From NCBI GenBank assembly GCA_016763595.1, contig JAESTN010000292.1, positions 1 to 7,301 on the forward strand: 7,301 nt of DNA, read 5' to 3'. The translations under genes were made by a program, and so were the position numbers. The DNA comes from Flavobacteriaceae bacterium. Lineage in GTDB: Bacteria; Bacteroidota; Bacteroidia; Flavobacteriales; Flavobacteriaceae. Under the pieces are notes generated by a model. It saw only the letters and a list, made by a program, of their open reading frames with translations, was not told the origin of the DNA and ran no database searches. Each line of letters begins with the position of its first letter. Position 1 is the stretch's first letter. This document shows, in pieces, positions 1 through 6,657 of the stretch.

Positions 1-487
1 CAATTCTTTTGGTGCTAATTCCCTGTTGAACGGCCACATCAAAACTATCATCCTCCAAATATGTTTGAAAAAAATCAACCTTATTTTCAATTTTAAAGAC
101 ACCAATTGCCTCTGTTAATACATCTTGATATTCAATCCCTTCAATCAACACAATAATTACATCTCCTTTTTTAATTTGAGCAGAATTTGATTGTTCGTAT
201 AAATGATTGACAATGTTTTTTGAATTTTCTATAAACGACTCCTCCTCTTTAAATACATTAGAAGCATAGTTATTCATTTCGTTTAAACGAATATCAGCAT
301 GATGACTAAAACGAAAACTTTGTGACAAATTAGCAAATGGCTTTAATAAAAAAGGAACCATTAAATTATAACTATCCTCATCGAAACGAATGGTTGCTTC
401 AGAAAAAGAGTTTTGTCCGCTATTGTATTTATTCCCTACTTTATGAATAATACATTTGGTAATCTCTGCACGTGTTCTTTTAATCAT
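1..487 (-). CDS. Nucleoid-associated protein, NdpA/YejK-like family (partial, C-terminus beyond left edge)
   Basis: This is my own translation of the minus strand from the ATG at 485-487. It gives 162 open residues and runs off the left edge, so the stop is not visible. The product resembles the 37-kDa nucleoid-associated protein family (Pfam NdpA, E. coli YejK), a cytoplasmic DNA-associated family whose members are usually about 330-350 residues, so roughly half is seen. Recognisable segments are an N-terminal MIKRTRAEITKCIIHKVGNK, a middle part with LLKPF (about 47-51), FRFSHHADIRLNEMNNYAS (about 58-76) and IVNHLYEQS (about 92-100), then GDVIIVLIEGI (108-118), EAIGVFKIE (126-134) and GISTKRI at the edge, where homologs continue with a conserved DKGCLIFN-like stretch. 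The start is the first ATG after an upstream candidate promoter. No Shine-Dalgarno site is present, which is normal in Bacteroidota. The family match is from memory of conserved motifs, and the exact biological role in Bacteroidota is unclear. Confidence 0.8.
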   Translation of the reverse strand, partial: MIKRTRAEITKCIIHKVGNKYNSGQNSFSEATIRFDEDSYNLMVPFLLKPFANLSQSFRFSHHADIRLNEMNNYASNVFKEEESFIENSKNIVNHLYEQSNSAQIKKGDVIIVLIEGIEYQDVLTEAIGVFKIENKVDFFQTYLEDDSFDVAVQQGISTKRI

Positions 488-506
488 TTTCTATAAATTG
501 AAGCTG

Positions 507-538
507 CTAAAATAGTTGAAGTTTTTAGTAAAAAGCAA
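507..538 (-). promoter_or_regulatory. Candidate Bacteroidota-type promoter for the nucleoid-associated protein gene
   Basis: Read on the minus strand, a TTG (-33 type) at 536-538 is followed after 21 bases by TATTTTAG at 507-514. That matches the -7 consensus TAnnTTTG with one mismatch (TTAG for TTTG). The spacing fits the 17-23 bases expected for the Bacteroidota primary sigma factor, and the box lies about 20 bases before the ATG at 487. AT-rich sequence produces such near-matches by chance, so this is only a moderate candidate. Confidence 0.35.
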
Positions 539-575
539 TTTTATTTTAAATTTATGAGCGACTAAAACAAGTTTT

Positions 576-663
576 AAATTTCAATCGAATGTTCTCTTGA
601 CTATAGAGGAGAGATCTTATATTAAGAATACAAAAGAGATTTCTCCACACGCTCGAAATGACA
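576..663. repeat. Degenerate palindromic intergenic element, possibly a dispersed repeat
   Basis: The 88-base stretch between the rnhB stop and the upstream region of the next minus-strand gene is unlike the surrounding A/T-rich spacer. Its right end reads GAGATTTCTCC (635-645), then CGCTCGAAATGACA (650-663), directly abutting the rnhB stop codon. The left half holds weakened mirror-image counterparts: GGAGAGATCTT (608-618) opposite AAGAGATTTCTCC (633-645), and TTTCAATCGAA (579-589) opposite TCGAAATGA (653-661). From memory, flavobacterial genomes carry many intergenic copies of palindromes with TCGAAATGACA ends and GAGATTTCTC inner arms. That is recollection, not a search. No gene, transposase or target duplication is visible here. 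Confidence 0.45.
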
Positions 664-1263
664 TTATATATCCAGTTTTAATTGATCTGGTAATAATCGA
701 AACGTTTTTCTGTGGTATTTTGTAATTCCAAATTCTCTAATCGCTTCACGATGCTGTTTTGTTGGATATCCTTTGTTCTGTTTCCAATTATACATCGGAA
801 ATTCTTGATGAATTTTCTCCATAAACTCATCTCTATACGTTTTTGCCAATACAGAAGCTGCAGCAATACTTAAGTATTTTGCATCTCCTTTTACAATCGT
901 TTCGTGTGGTATTTTCTTAAAAGACCTAAATTTGTTTCCATCAACAATTATATACTCAGGCATGGGGTTTAATTGCGCAACCGAACGATGCATTCCTGTT
1001 ATTGAAGCTTGCAATACATTAATTTGATCAACTTCTTTTTCATCAACAAAAGCAACACCAAAACTCAAAGCTTCTTTCTCAATAAAAGGCTTCAACTCTT
1101 TACGCTGTTTTTCGGTTAATTGCTTAGAGTCATTCAGAAACGGGTGTTCAAAATCTTCAGGCAAAATTACTGCTGCAGCAACAACCGGCCCACACAAACA
1201 ACCTCTTCCCGCTTCGTCGGTTCCAGCTTCTAAAACAAATCCACTATAATTAATTTTCAACAT
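664..1263 (-). CDS. rnhB: Ribonuclease HII
   Basis: RNase HII is a cytoplasmic metal-dependent endonuclease that cuts the RNA strand of RNA/DNA hybrids and removes single ribonucleotides from DNA. The 199-residue product has the usual compact length and all four expected acidic residues. Counting from the GTG one codon upstream as residue 1, these are D17 and E18 in GTDEAGRG, D109 in IIVDGNKF and D146 in AKTYRDEFM. The GRG loop that reads the ribonucleotide 2'-OH is intact (20-22). Further family motifs are DSKQL (46-50), [10 protein letters not shown] (137-146), GYPT (166-169) and HRKTF (185-189). The ATG at 1261-1263 is preferred; an in-frame GTG at 1264-1266 would add one residue. The gene is divergent from the porin gene across about 80 bases and reads toward the nucleoid-associated protein gene 176 bases away, with no classical terminator between them. 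Codon use and composition match the neighbours. Confidence 0.96.
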   Translation of the reverse strand: MLKINYSGFVLEAGTDEAGRGCLCGPVVAAAVILPEDFEHPFLNDSKQLTEKQRKELKPFIEKEALSFGVAFVDEKEVDQINVLQASITGMHRSVAQLNPMPEYIIVDGNKFRSFKKIPHETIVKGDAKYLSIAAASVLAKTYRDEFMEKIHQEFPMYNWKQNKGYPTKQHREAIREFGITKYHRKTFRLLPDQLKLDI

Positions 1264-1321
1264 CACTACAAATTAACAGTTTTAGAAGAAATTAATCACA
1301 TTAATTTACGTTTAAATATTT

Positions 1322-1329
1322 TACATTTG
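1322..1329 (+). promoter_or_regulatory. Bacteroidota -7 promoter box for the porin gene
   Basis: TACATTTG at 1322-1329 is an exact fit to the TAnnTTTG -7 consensus and lies 18 bases before the ATG at 1348. It predicts a short leader of roughly 12 bases. No TTG is found 17-23 bases upstream; the closest is TTA at 1301-1303. The call therefore rests on the -7 box and its position between divergent genes. The same octamer recurs upstream of the hydrolase gene at 5622. Confidence 0.55.
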
Positions 1330-1347
1330 TGCTATTAATTATTTTAG

Positions 1348-3312
1348 ATGAGAAAACTACTATTATTTTTATTTTTTGCCCTTTTTGTTTCAATTAACTC
1401 AAGCCATTCTCAAATTAGATCAACTGAAGGAGCAAGTGGAAAAAGACCAATAGGAATTAGTGATCTTGACTCGACACTTATCAATAATAAAAGAACCATT
1501 GTAAAATTAAGTGGTAAAACAAAATTTACAGATTACAAGGTTATTTCTTTTAAAAATGACACGACTTATATAGATACAACGCTTACAATTTTAAAAGAAT
1601 ACAAATACAATTTTTTACGTAAAGATAATTTTGAACTCCTAGCATTTCACAATCAAGGGCAAACATTTAATACCTTAGCATATGATTTTAGCAATCAGTC
1701 TAGACTCCCTATTATAGGGATGAACGCTAAGCATTTCAATTACGTTACTGCTAGCGATATAAACTATTTTGAAGTTCCTACTCCTACAACAGAAATTCTC
1801 TACAGAACAGGCTTACAACAAGGGCAAGTTTTAGAAACTTTATTTACATTAAATTTTTCTAAACGATTTAATGTTGGAATAAACTACAAAGGGTTACGTT
1901 CTTTAGGTAATTTTAGAAATTCTTTGGCATCACATGGTAATTTTAGTACTTTTTTTAGCTACAGAAACAAGTCTGAAAGATATCGCATTAGAGGGCATAT
2001 TACTACCCAAGACTTAATGAATGAAGAAAACGGGGGTCTTACACAAACGTCATTAGATGCATTTATTAATGAGGATCCAAATTTTACTGACAGAGGTAGG
2101 ATGGATGTGAATCTTGAAGGCACAGAAACTAAATTAGAAGGTGAACGTTTCTTTTTTGAACATGACTACAAATTATTTTCAAGAAAAGACAGTCTTAATC
2201 AGAATTTCACCAATTTAAAAATTGGACATTCATTTTCTCATGAAACAAAATCATATGAATTTACGCAAAGCTCAACAAGTGCGTATTTTGGAAATACAAG
2301 TTCAAGTAGTATTGAAGAAAAAGTAGAAAGTAAATATTTTAATAACCAGTTATTTTTAGAGTTTAACTCAAAATACATTCTTGGTAGGTTTAGAGTAAAA
2401 ACTGATTTCACAAATTACAATTACGGGTATGCTTCAATTTTAAATACAAATAGTACCACGATAACAACTCCAAAAATAAAAGGCACTGCCATCTCTTTTG
2501 GTGGTAGTTGGAATGCCAAAATTAAAAACTTTCAGTTAAACTCTGAAGTAAACCTTACCCCGGGTTCAGGAAAAATTTCTGGCAACACTATTTACAGTGA
2601 AGCCATTTTCAAAAAAGACAGTTTATTTACCTTAAAAGGAAGTATTTCTATCAACTCTAAATCACCGAATTTTAATACCGTCTTATATCAAAGTGGGTAT
2701 GACGATTATAATTGGCAGAATGACAATTTCAAAAACATAAATACTAGAAATATTTCATTTGGAGTTGCTACTAAATGGATCCATGCAAAAGCATCTATAA
2801 CTAATATTGAAAACTACACCTATTTTGATGCCGCATCTAAACCACAACAATCGGGTGAGAATATTACGTATTTAAAAGTAAAAGCAAGCAATGAGTTTAA
2901 ATTTGGGAAATTCGCTTTAAACAACACCGTCCTTTTTCAACAAGTTAGTAGCGGGCAAGATGTTTTTAGAGTTCCTAATTTGGTAACAAGAAACACCTTA
3001 TATTATTCCAATTTCTTGTTTGAAGGAAATCCATTATTCTTACAAACCGGTATTACTTTCAAGTACTTTTCTAAATTCAAATCGAATGCATTTAACCCCT
3101 TATTAAATGAATTTAGGATTCAGAATACCACAGAGATTGGGTACCCAACTCTTGATGTTTTTATCAATGCACAGATTAGAAGGACCCGTATTTATATAAA
3201 GGCAGACAACTTAAGTTCTATGTTTTTAAAGAAAAATTATTTCTCTGCACCGAATCATCCTTATAGAGACTTTGTAATTAGGTTTGGACTGGTCTGGAAT
3301 TGGTTTATCTAA
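1348..3312 (+). CDS. Predicted outer-membrane beta-barrel protein, Bacteroidota putative porin (Porin_10-like)
   Basis: This 654-residue protein has a clear Sec signal peptide: K3 near the N-terminus, a hydrophobic stretch at about 4-16, and a likely cleavage SHS|Q at 21/22. The mature part is rich in alternating polar and aromatic residues, as in beta-strands, and ends in FGLVWNWFI, an aromatic C-terminus typical of outer-membrane barrels. Segments that recall the Bacteroidota putative porin family (Porin_10) are YKYNFLRKDNFELLAF (85-100), GMNAKHFNY (124-132), DINYFEVPTPTTEILYRTG (137-155), EQGQ-like LQQGQVLET (156-164), KGLRSLGNF (181-189) and QDLMNEENGGL (221-231). The length is normal for that family. 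It probably forms a channel in the outer membrane; the substrate cannot be read from the sequence. The start is the only ATG placed before the signal peptide and behind the promoter box. The next gene begins 3 bases after the stop. There is no SusC/SusD or TonB-receptor signature. Confidence 0.85.
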   Translation: MRKLLLFLFFALFVSINSSHSQIRSTEGASGKRPIGISDLDSTLINNKRTIVKLSGKTKFTDYKVISFKNDTTYIDTTLTILKEYKYNFLRKDNFELLAFHNQGQTFNTLAYDFSNQSRLPIIGMNAKHFNYVTASDINYFEVPTPTTEILYRTGLQQGQVLETLFTLNFSKRFNVGINYKGLRSLGNFRNSLASHGNFSTFFSYRNKSERYRIRGHITTQDLMNEENGGLTQTSLDAFINEDPNFTDRGRMDVNLEGTETKLEGERFFFEHDYKLFSRKDSLNQNFTNLKIGHSFSHETKSYEFTQSSTSAYFGNTSSSSIEEKVESKYFNNQLFLEFNSKYILGRFRVKTDFTNYNYGYASILNTNSTTITTPKIKGTAISFGGSWNAKIKNFQLNSEVNLTPGSGKISGNTIYSEAIFKKDSLFTLKGSISINSKSPNFNTVLYQSGYDDYNWQNDNFKNINTRNISFGVATKWIHAKASITNIENYTYFDAASKPQQSGENITYLKVKASNEFKFGKFALNNTVLFQQVSSGQDVFRVPNLVTRNTLYYSNFLFEGNPLFLQTGITFKYFSKFKSNAFNPLLNEFRIQNTTEIGYPTLDVFINAQIRRTRIYIKADNLSSMFLKKNYFSAPNHPYRDFVIRFGLVWNWFI

Positions 3313-3315
3313 ATA

Positions 3316-3555
3316 ATGAAAAACACGCTGCGAAAAAACTGGAAACTCTTTCTATTAGCTAGTTTAACACTTGGATTGGCTCCTTTTAATCCGCCACATA
3401 TTTGGGGTAAAATTCAATGGATACTTGGCGGAAATGCTTTTTCTGGAGAAAATTCCATGCAATCTCAAGATTATTTTGATCTGTTCTTACATGGTTCTCC
3501 ATGGGTATTATTAGCCATCTCACTGACTCTAGTAATACGCCGAAAGAAAAAATAA
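3316..3555 (+). CDS. Small conserved two-helix membrane protein of unknown function
   Basis: This 79-residue protein begins with a basic stretch (MKNTLRKNWK), has a hydrophobic helix at about 11-24, a soluble middle section, a second helix at about 59-74, and a basic RRKKK end. By the positive-inside rule both ends would be cytoplasmic, with the loop in the periplasm. The loop carries PFNPPHIWGKIQWILGG (23-39) and DYFDLFLHGSPWVLL (52-66). I recall similar short proteins in flavobacterial genomes, sometimes given the automatic name 'RND transporter', but nothing in this sequence supports transport. It starts 3 bases after the porin stop, in the same frame, with no promoter of its own, so it is almost certainly co-transcribed and translationally coupled. 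Its stop lies 1 base from the stop of the convergent acetyltransferase. No function is assigned. Confidence 0.8.
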   Translation: MKNTLRKNWKLFLLASLTLGLAPFNPPHIWGKIQWILGGNAFSGENSMQSQDYFDLFLHGSPWVLLAISLTLVIRRKKK

Positions 3556-3556
3556 T

Positions 3557-4015
3557 TTAGGTATTTTCCTGGAATTCTAATTCCATTTCAGGTAAAAACC
3601 GCCCAGGAATCGAACTCTCTTTTTGAGATAGCGTCTTAAATCCATGCTTTGCATAAAAAGGTTCTGCACTTGGATCAGACAAGACATTTAACACTCCGAA
3701 ACCATTGGCTCTACAGCTTGAAATAGCATGTTCTACTAATTCTTTACCAATGTTTTTCCCTATAAACTTCGGCTTCACAAATAGAAACTCCAAATAACAA
3801 GTTCTCGCATTTACCCTATTCAGCAAATAAAAACCTGCAATTTCATTCTCAATCATAAATTTCGAACCACTCCAAGAATTAAAAGTTTCTGGAAGTATTG
3901 TTAGGTCTTCTCGCCAACTCTCTATTTGAGCAGCTGTATACTCCCAATGCGCTTTAGATTCTAAAGCGATTTCAGTGAGCATAGTTGCATCAGAAGATAT
4001 TGCTGGAATGATCAT
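3557..4015 (-). CDS. GNAT-family N-acetyltransferase
   Basis: This 152-residue cytoplasmic protein has the typical length of a single-domain GNAT enzyme, which transfers an acetyl group from acetyl-CoA to an amine. An N-terminal part with LTEIALESKAHW (13-24) and SWREDL (33-38) fits the alpha1-alpha2 region. LEFLFVKPKFIGKNIGKEL (75-93) is motif A, with the acetyl-CoA pyrophosphate loop at IGKNIG (85-90). That loop departs from the Q/R-x-x-G-x-G/A consensus: I replaces Q/R and N replaces the middle G, but the last G and surrounding strand-helix pattern are kept. SDPSAEPFYAKHGF (113-126) is a good motif B ending. The substrate cannot be predicted. The ATG at 4015 lies only 13 bases after the hairpin of the nhaC terminator and no good promoter is visible, so expression may depend on read-through. 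It converges on the small membrane protein gene. Confidence 0.88.
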   Translation of the reverse strand: MIIPAISSDATMLTEIALESKAHWEYTAAQIESWREDLTILPETFNSWSGSKFMIENEIAGFYLLNRVNARTCYLEFLFVKPKFIGKNIGKELVEHAISSCRANGFGVLNVLSDPSAEPFYAKHGFKTLSQKESSIPGRFLPEMELEFQENT

Positions 4016-4018
4016 GTT

Positions 4019-4053
4019 CTAAAATAAAAAACCTCGTAAATTTTACGAGGTTT
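4019..4053 (-). terminator. Intrinsic terminator downstream of nhaC
   Basis: A perfect inverted repeat with 12-base arms around a single central base lies at 4029-4053 (arms AAACCTCGTAAA and its complement). It is effectively a stem of about 9-10 base pairs with a short A/T loop. On the minus strand it is followed by a T-rich tract at 4020-4030 (TTTTTATTTTA). It starts 19 bases past the nhaC stop. No T tract follows it on the plus strand, so it acts for nhaC only. It leaves just 13 bases before the acetyltransferase start codon. Confidence 0.9.
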
Positions 4054-4072
4054 AAATATAAATAAAGTTATT

Positions 4073-5557
4073 TTATTTTTTCACTAATTGCTTAATCTTA
4101 ATATTAAAAGCTGCAAATATCAAGGTCATAAACGGACTCAACCAGTTAAACATTGCAAAAGCCGCATAATCCAAAACAGAAACACCTAAGACCCCCGATT
4201 GATAGGCTCCACAGGTATTCCAAGGGATTAACACTGAGGTTACTGTCCCTGCATCTTCTAAAGTTCTACTTAAATTTTCTGGCGCCAATCCTTTATCTCT
4301 ATATGCTTTTGCATACATTTTCCCGGGAACAACAATTGCTAAATACTGATCTGAAGCAGTGAAATTTAATCCAATACAGGTAAAAACTGTACTTGCAAAC
4401 AATCCGAAAACAGAATCAAATAAGTTCAACAAGGCGCTACTTATTCTTGCCAAAGCACCAATAGCATCCATCACGCCTCCAAAAACCATGGCACATAGAA
4501 TTAACCAGATTGTTCCCATCATTTTTGACATCCCTCCAGCCGTAAATAAATCTGCCAACGCTGTATTTTCTGTTGCAACAGAAGTTTTTACTGTAATAGC
4601 ATTCATAATTCCTTTGTATGCAGAATTAAATGTCAATGACTCAACACCTGCTATTTGTGCTACTACATGTGGTTGAAAAACAAGTGCAAAAACCGCTCCT
4701 AAAAGAGTTCCTGCCAACAACGCTACTAACGGTGGCGTCTTTTTTACGATTAAGAAAATTACAATTGCCGGCACTAAAAACAACCATGGCGAAATATGAA
4801 ATGACTTTTTAATATCTACTAACATCTGGCTTGTATCTGCTGTTCCAGTCGTATCAATCACAAATCCTAGTATAATAAAAAATATTAGCGTCACCAAAAT
4901 TGTTGGTATTGTTGTGTACGCCATATATTTAATATGTGCAAACAACTCTCCTCCTGCCATTGCCGGTGCTAAATTTGTTGTATCAGACATTGGGGACATT
5001 TTATCTCCAAAATAGGCGCCAGAAAGAACTGCCCCTGCGGTCATTCCTGCAGAAATCCCTAATGCATCACCAATTCCTATTAAGGCAATTCCAACGGTAG
5101 CAGAAGTGGTCCAAGAACTTCCTGTGGCAATTGATATTACCGCACAAATAATAAGACTTGCTGCTAAAAATATGGTAGGATTTAAAATTTGCAACCCATA
5201 ATAAATCATCGAAGGAATTACTCCACTAATCAACCAAGTTCCCGCTAAAGCACCAACCATTAACAAAATAAGAATTGCACTTGCTGTCGTTTTAATATTC
5301 TCAGCTACCTCATCTATCATTTGTTTATAAGAAATTTTATTTCTAAAACCAACGATGGCTGCAACAGCACCTCCTAGTATTAAAATAAATTGGTTACTCC
5401 CACTCAATGCATCATCACCAAAAACAAAGACATTATAAGCCAACATCCCTATCAAGGCAAATACAGGAATTAAAGCTTCCCAGATACTCAATTCTTTATT
5501 CTCAATAATTTTCTGGTCATCAATTTGAATTTCAGAAACATTTTTACCGTCTTTCAT
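4073..5557 (-). CDS. nhaC: Na+/H+ antiporter, NhaC family
   Basis: This 494-residue inner-membrane protein is of full family length, with about 11-13 hydrophobic segments starting near residue 25. NhaC antiporters exchange cytoplasmic Na+ for external protons and help with salt and alkaline pH balance. Family signatures are ATGSSWTTSATVG (144-156), GAYFGDKMSPMSDTTNLAP (180-198) followed by HIKYMAYTT (208-216), a second-half repeat-like FTASDQYLAIVVPGKMY (399-415), and LEDAGTVTSVLIPWNTCGAY (433-452). The acidic and polar residues D185, D192, D403 and D435 are candidates for ion binding, inferred from conservation I remember. The N-terminal 24 residues are polar and charged and probably cytoplasmic. 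The gene stands alone between a strong terminator downstream and a 77-base divergent region shared with the hydrolase gene; no convincing promoter of its own was found there. Ion specificity (Na+ or Li+, with or without malate/lactate as in the MleN branch) cannot be settled by eye. Confidence 0.93.
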   Translation of the reverse strand: MKDGKNVSEIQIDDQKIIENKELSIWEALIPVFALIGMLAYNVFVFGDDALSGSNQFILILGGAVAAIVGFRNKISYKQMIDEVAENIKTTASAILILLMVGALAGTWLISGVIPSMIYYGLQILNPTIFLAASLIICAVISIATGSSWTTSATVGIALIGIGDALGISAGMTAGAVLSGAYFGDKMSPMSDTTNLAPAMAGGELFAHIKYMAYTTIPTILVTLIFFIILGFVIDTTGTADTSQMLVDIKKSFHISPWLFLVPAIVIFLIVKKTPPLVALLAGTLLGAVFALVFQPHVVAQIAGVESLTFNSAYKGIMNAITVKTSVATENTALADLFTAGGMSKMMGTIWLILCAMVFGGVMDAIGALARISSALLNLFDSVFGLFASTVFTCIGLNFTASDQYLAIVVPGKMYAKAYRDKGLAPENLSRTLEDAGTVTSVLIPWNTCGAYQSGVLGVSVLDYAAFAMFNWLSPFMTLIFAAFNIKIKQLVKK

Positions 5558-5596
5558 TATGTAAATTTTAGTGTTGTAATGTTACGATTTTAGACA

Positions 5597-5629
5597 TTGT
5601 TATGCAAATCAAATTCTTTACTACATTTG
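5597..5629 (+). promoter_or_regulatory. Bacteroidota-type promoter for the YdjM-like hydrolase gene
   Basis: TTG at 5597-5599 and an exact -7 box TACATTTG at 5622-5629 are separated by 22 bases, within the 17-23 expected for the Bacteroidota primary sigma factor. The box ends 5 bases before the ATG at 5635, so transcription should start at or within a few bases of that ATG. The box lies downstream of an earlier in-frame ATG at 5602, which argues that 5602 is not the real start. Confidence 0.65.
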
Positions 5630-5634
5630 CCACT

Positions 5635-6657
5635 ATGGATTCGATAACTCAAATTGTTTTAGGTGCTGCTTGTGGAGAAATTGCACTCGGTAAAAAAATT
5701 GGAAACAAGGCATTATTATTTGGGGCAATTGGCGGATCAATTCCTGATTTAGATGTATTTATTGGAAATCGATTTTATTCAAACGCTATAGATGCCATGG
5801 CTTTTCATAGAGGGTTTATGCACTCACTTGTTTTTGCATTTATCGCCTCCTATTTTCTAGGGCTGTTTATTCACAAACTATACAATACCGGCAAACGAAT
5901 TGATACAAGCACTACGAGAAAAGAGTGGACGCTTCTCTTTTTCTTATCCATTTTTACACATCCTATTTTAGATAGTTTTACCCCTTACGGAACAGAATTG
6001 TTTTTACCTTTTTCTGATTACCGTGTTGCTCTTAACAATATTTCTGTTGCGGATCCTGCGTACACATTGCCTTTTCTGTTTTGTTTAATTGTAACCATGT
6101 TTTTTAAGAGAACAAGTCCAAAAAGGTTAAAATGGGCAAAAGCGGGAATTTATATAAGCTCTGCATATATGCTGTTTACGCTGGGAAATAAAATCTACAT
6201 AGATTCGGTTTTTAAAAAGTCTTTTGAAAAAGCGAATATTTCTTACCTAAGATTTAGAACACAACCTACGCTATTAAATAATATGCTCTGGTATGGAATT
6301 GCAGAAACCAACACCGATTACAAAATTGGCTACTATTCATTATTTGACAAAAGCAGTACTGTAAACACGTTTATTTCTATTCCAAAAAATGATTCAATTC
6401 TGAATATGAGCCAGCCAGACTTAAAGACCTTAACTTGGTTTAGCGACAATTATTATTTGGTAGAAAAAAAAGAAAATCCATCGAGAATTATATACAATGA
6501 TTTACGCTATGTAATGAACACAAATGATTCTATAAAAGCAATGATGAACTTCGAAATAAAAAAAGAAGGGCTTCGTTGGACAACGAAACCCTCCAATGAC
6601 TTTATTCTTCCTGAAAATTTTTTAACTCTTTTCTGGACTCGAATAAAAGGAATCTAA
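5635..6657 (+). CDS. Membrane-bound metal-dependent hydrolase, YdjM-like family
   Basis: The product from the ATG at 5635 is 340 residues. Its N-terminus, MDSITQIVLGAACGEIALGK, is where the family normally begins. An upstream in-frame ATG at 5602 would add 11 residues, but the promoter box lies inside that extension. The N-terminal half matches the YdjM family (LexA-binding, inner membrane-bound hydrolase-like): GSIPDLDVFIG with D38 and D40, HRGFMHS with H58 and H63, and THPILDSFTPYGT with H109 and D113. These residues probably bind metal. Membrane helices are likely at about 24-36, 64-80, 98-112, 143-157 and 170-185. After about 190 there is a soluble domain of some 150 residues without helices, longer than in short enterobacterial members but common in Bacteroidota ones, as I recall. 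The substrate is unknown. The gene is divergent from nhaC, and its stop directly abuts the stop of the convergent PLP enzyme gene. Residues 311-319 are encoded by that gene's terminator hairpin. Confidence 0.88.
   Translation: MDSITQIVLGAACGEIALGKKIGNKALLFGAIGGSIPDLDVFIGNRFYSNAIDAMAFHRGFMHSLVFAFIASYFLGLFIHKLYNTGKRIDTSTTRKEWTLLFFLSIFTHPILDSFTPYGTELFLPFSDYRVALNNISVADPAYTLPFLFCLIVTMFFKRTSPKRLKWAKAGIYISSAYMLFTLGNKIYIDSVFKKSFEKANISYLRFRTQPTLLNNMLWYGIAETNTDYKIGYYSLFDKSSTVNTFISIPKNDSILNMSQPDLKTLTWFSDNYYLVEKKENPSRIIYNDLRYVMNTNDSIKAMMNFEIKKEGLRWTTKPSNDFILPENFLTLFWTRIKGI
6554..6591 (-). terminator. Intrinsic terminator of the PLP enzyme gene, inside the hydrolase coding sequence
   Basis: On the minus strand, GGGTTTCGTTG (6581-6591) pairs with CAACGAAGCCC (6568-6578) around a 2-base centre. 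This makes a stem of up to 11 base pairs with one G-U wobble, the innermost pairs opening to form the loop. It is followed at once by TTCTTTTTTTATTT (6554-6567). The hairpin begins 67 bases past the PLP gene stop. On the plus strand the wobble becomes a C-A mismatch and no T tract follows, so it is directional for the minus-strand gene. Confidence 0.75.

Noticed and set aside
83..91. Possible frame interruption in the left-edge minus-strand gene
   Set aside because: The frame is open without stops from 487 to the edge and family-like motifs follow in order, so the gene looks intact as far as visible.
544..581. Direct repeat TTTTAAATTT at 544-553 and 572-581
   Set aside because: Ten A/T-only bases repeated in an A/T-rich spacer are expected by chance; no dyad or operator-like symmetry is linked to a known regulator.
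678..866. A 62-residue open frame overlapping rnhB on the same strand
   Set aside because: It lies in another frame wholly inside a well-supported rnhB gene and shows no recognisable motif.
1261..1276. TTAATTTG on the minus strand just before rnhB as a -7 box
   Set aside because: The second base breaks the most conserved TA, no -33 TTG is present at suitable spacing, and it would start transcription inside the start codon.
1340..1347. TATTTTAG directly before three genes in sense orientation (507-514, 1340-1347, 4019-4026)
   Set aside because: Distances to the start codons differ (20, 0 and 3 bases) and the octamer is easily produced in this base composition; only the copy at 507-514 has a -33 partner.
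4153..4812. Three plus-strand open frames opposite nhaC (4153-4362, 4359-4676, 4630-4812)
   Set aside because: All are antisense to a strongly supported antiporter gene, with no promoter or family-like features; they are shadows of its codon pattern.
5605..5612. TTGATTTG on the minus strand as the nhaC -7 box
   Set aside because: It has a mismatch in the key A, no -33 TTG in range, and lies opposite the better-supported plus-strand promoter.
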